Shown here: piece by piece, positions 41,396 through 42,461 of the stretch | How the letters are laid out: each line of letters begins with the position of its first letter | Position numbering within the stretch: the first letter of the stretch is position 1 | NCBI GenBank assembly: GCA_016758965.1 | Contig: JAEPRB010000282.1 | Coordinates: forward strand, 1 to 42,461 | Direction: 5' to 3' | Length of the DNA: 42,461 nt | Source of the DNA: Circinella minor | Lineage: Eukaryota; Mucoromycota; Mucoromycetes; Mucorales; Lichtheimiaceae | Translations under genes and position numbers: made by a program | The notes under the pieces: generated by a model | What the model was told of the DNA's origin: nothing | Databases searched by the model: none | What the model saw: only the letters and a program-made list of their open reading frames with translations

Positions 41396-41549
41396 ATGGT
41401 TGCTCTTAATAACTATCTACCTATCAACCACATTCAACTACAAATAAATTTATGTAATGAATTAGATGTTTTTATACAATCTGAATTCGATAATTTTATT
41501 AATAAAAACATAATTGAAAAAATCTCAAAAAAAATAAATAAAAAAATAA
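41396..41549 (+). pseudogene. MVALNN-family small protein, copy 2, cut by Harbinger 2
   Basis: It starts MVALNNYLPINHIQL and continues 51 codons to KKINKK, where a TAA followed by a Harbinger-like end begins. The frame then runs into foreign sequence and stops at 41665. Copies 1 and 2 are inverted, with about 450 bases between the start codons. Confidence 0.45.
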
Positions 41550-42461
41550 GACCATCCGCAGCGGTGGTTGTTACAGTCATTGTGATGTTAAATTTAACAA
41601 CTTGTTTAACACTCAGCTCCTGCAGCGGTAGTTGTTACGATGTTGTTAATTGTAACACTTTCTAATTTTTTTAATAAAGATTGTGAAGTGTCACAACTGC
41701 TTAACTTCAAAAAAAAAATTTGTTCATAAAATTTTCCTTCCACTTTCTTCAATTTTATTTGTATTTTATATTTTTAAAATGAGCAACGCCACTACTACTA
41801 CCCCTACTACTACTAATATCAATACTCAACCTGCAACTCCTGCCATGGACAATGGACGCAAGAAAAAAGGTCCTGATTTTAGTAAAGTCGAAGACATTGC
41901 TTTGGTAAAGGCGTACCTGGGTGTTACAACCAACCCAACATTAGGCACCAGCTTAACTGAAGAAGGCTTATGGTCTTCCATTCTGGAAGGATTTGTCGAG
42001 AATTGTGACAACCTATTTAATCGTGATCCCTCGTCATTGAAATCACGATTCACTTCTATCTCAGCAAAATGCCAATTTTTCTCGGCCAGTTATGCAAAAG
42101 TGTATGCGGCCAGAAAAAGTGGCGAGAACGAAGACGATTGGGTAAGTCAATTTTTCATATTTTATATCTAAACCTAAAGACAAGTTAAATTAATAAAACA
42201 GTAACTAATAATGAAGTAATAGTATGAGCAAACCTGTGCTAGGTATGTTGACTTTCACCCTGCCAATAGTGGCAAGGCGTTTGGATTGAAACATGCATAG
42301 GATCTACTTAAGGTAGAAGAGAAGTGGAAACCCCGGTTCCCCAAGGAGAACAATGAAGTGGAAGTGGTGGGGGAAAGCCAACCAAGACCCATTGGCAAAC
42401 ATCAAGCCAAGGCCGCCAAGGCCACCAAAAGAAAGCGTTCTTTAGAAGATGAGGATTCTAC
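41550..42461 (+). mobile_element. Start of a second Harbinger element
   Basis: The left end is placed at GACCATCCGCAGCGGTGG, directly after TAA (41547-41549). It resembles the GAGTGAGTGCAGC end of the complete copy, and a second GCAGCGGTAGTTGTTAC follows at about 41623. It carries a Myb-like partner gene. The right end is beyond the window. Confidence 0.6.
41779..42461 (+). pseudogene. Harbinger Myb/SANT-like partner 2, with one stop (3' partial)
   Basis: Exon 1 is 41779-42141 and exon 2 starts at 42223. It matches the protein at 31897-32957 in layout: Thr-rich start, KVEDIALVKAYL, LWSSILEGF, LKSRFTSI, and KSGENEDDW before the intron, compared with KSGENDEDQ. In exon 2 a TAG at 42298-42300 replaces an aromatic residue (HA-stop-DLLKVEEKW versus HCFDILKQEDKW). 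After it the frame stays open to the window edge, with a basic KATKRKR. One nonsense mutation is the simplest reading. Confidence 0.75.

Noticed and set aside
3730..42300. All three stop codons appear inside otherwise good frames, suggesting stop reassignment.
   Set aside because: TAA, TAG and TGA are each used as normal ends of intact genes here, and internal stops are confined to elements with other damage. Nonsense mutations explain them. Each stop is one C-to-T change from CAA, CAG or CGA, but that holds for any stop, so it does not prove cytosine deamination or RIP.

Overview
This window is a fungal transposon graveyard and nursery. I found no convincing host housekeeping gene, rRNA or tRNA. 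The DNA is very AT-rich, with short introns of about 65-100 nt (GTAAGT-type donors, TAG or CAG acceptors). The mixture of tnp2-like, Harbinger, Tc1/mariner, Ty3/gypsy, Crypton-like and DIRS elements suggests an early-diverging filamentous fungus (Mucoromycota in the broad sense). That placement is an inference from gene families and intron style; no marker gene supports it.

Layout. (1) 1-6262 is the 3' part of a Ty3/gypsy retrotransposon: protease-RT-RNase H, a broken integrase, an extra downstream ORF with its own LTR-like promoter, and the 3' LTR. (2) 6494-12390 is a two-gene DNA transposon: a minus-strand Q-rich accessory protein diverges from a plus-strand tnp2-like transposase. The transposase is broken by one stop and by a 967-bp element inserted in an exon with a 12-bp target duplication. 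Its right flank carries CTCGCGAA repeats. (3) 12397-13241 is an inverted-repeat (foldback) element. (4) 14734-16214 plus 38812-39895 is a second tnp2-like transposase gene. Its third intron holds a 22.5-kb element (16249-38740) with terminal inverted repeats of about 640 bp built of 22-bp tandem units. (5) Inside that element are, in order, a palindromic array; another divergent pair (tnp2-like pseudogene on minus, intact-looking accessory gene on plus); a Crypton-like tyrosine recombinase; a DIRS retroelement on the minus strand running into an 898-base assembly gap; a complete PIF/Harbinger element (30314-33161) with TAA target duplications; a Tc1/mariner transposase with an intact DD34E triad; and a decayed IS630/mariner-like gene beside the right TIR. 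(6) 39866-42461 holds a second copy of the end of the 967-bp family (it truncates the outer transposase), a 1-kb unit between direct repeats, two inverted copies of a small unknown protein family, and the start of a second Harbinger element inserted into one of them.

How the parts relate. The tnp2-like systems share an N-terminal Cys/His zinc-finger-like motif, an acidic linker and a transposase core. In two of the three systems the transposase diverges from an accessory gene across less than 200 bp. The two accessory proteins look unrelated at first, but they share a low-complexity N-terminus, a central coiled coil and a C-terminal Myb-like motif. The Harbinger element pairs its transposase tail-to-tail with a Myb-like partner. 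Most elements carry isolated stops, so the region is recently but clearly decaying. The best intact candidates are Harbinger 30314-33161, the Tc1/mariner ORF 34679-36091, the Crypton-like gene 22860-24949 and the accessory gene 20771-22040.
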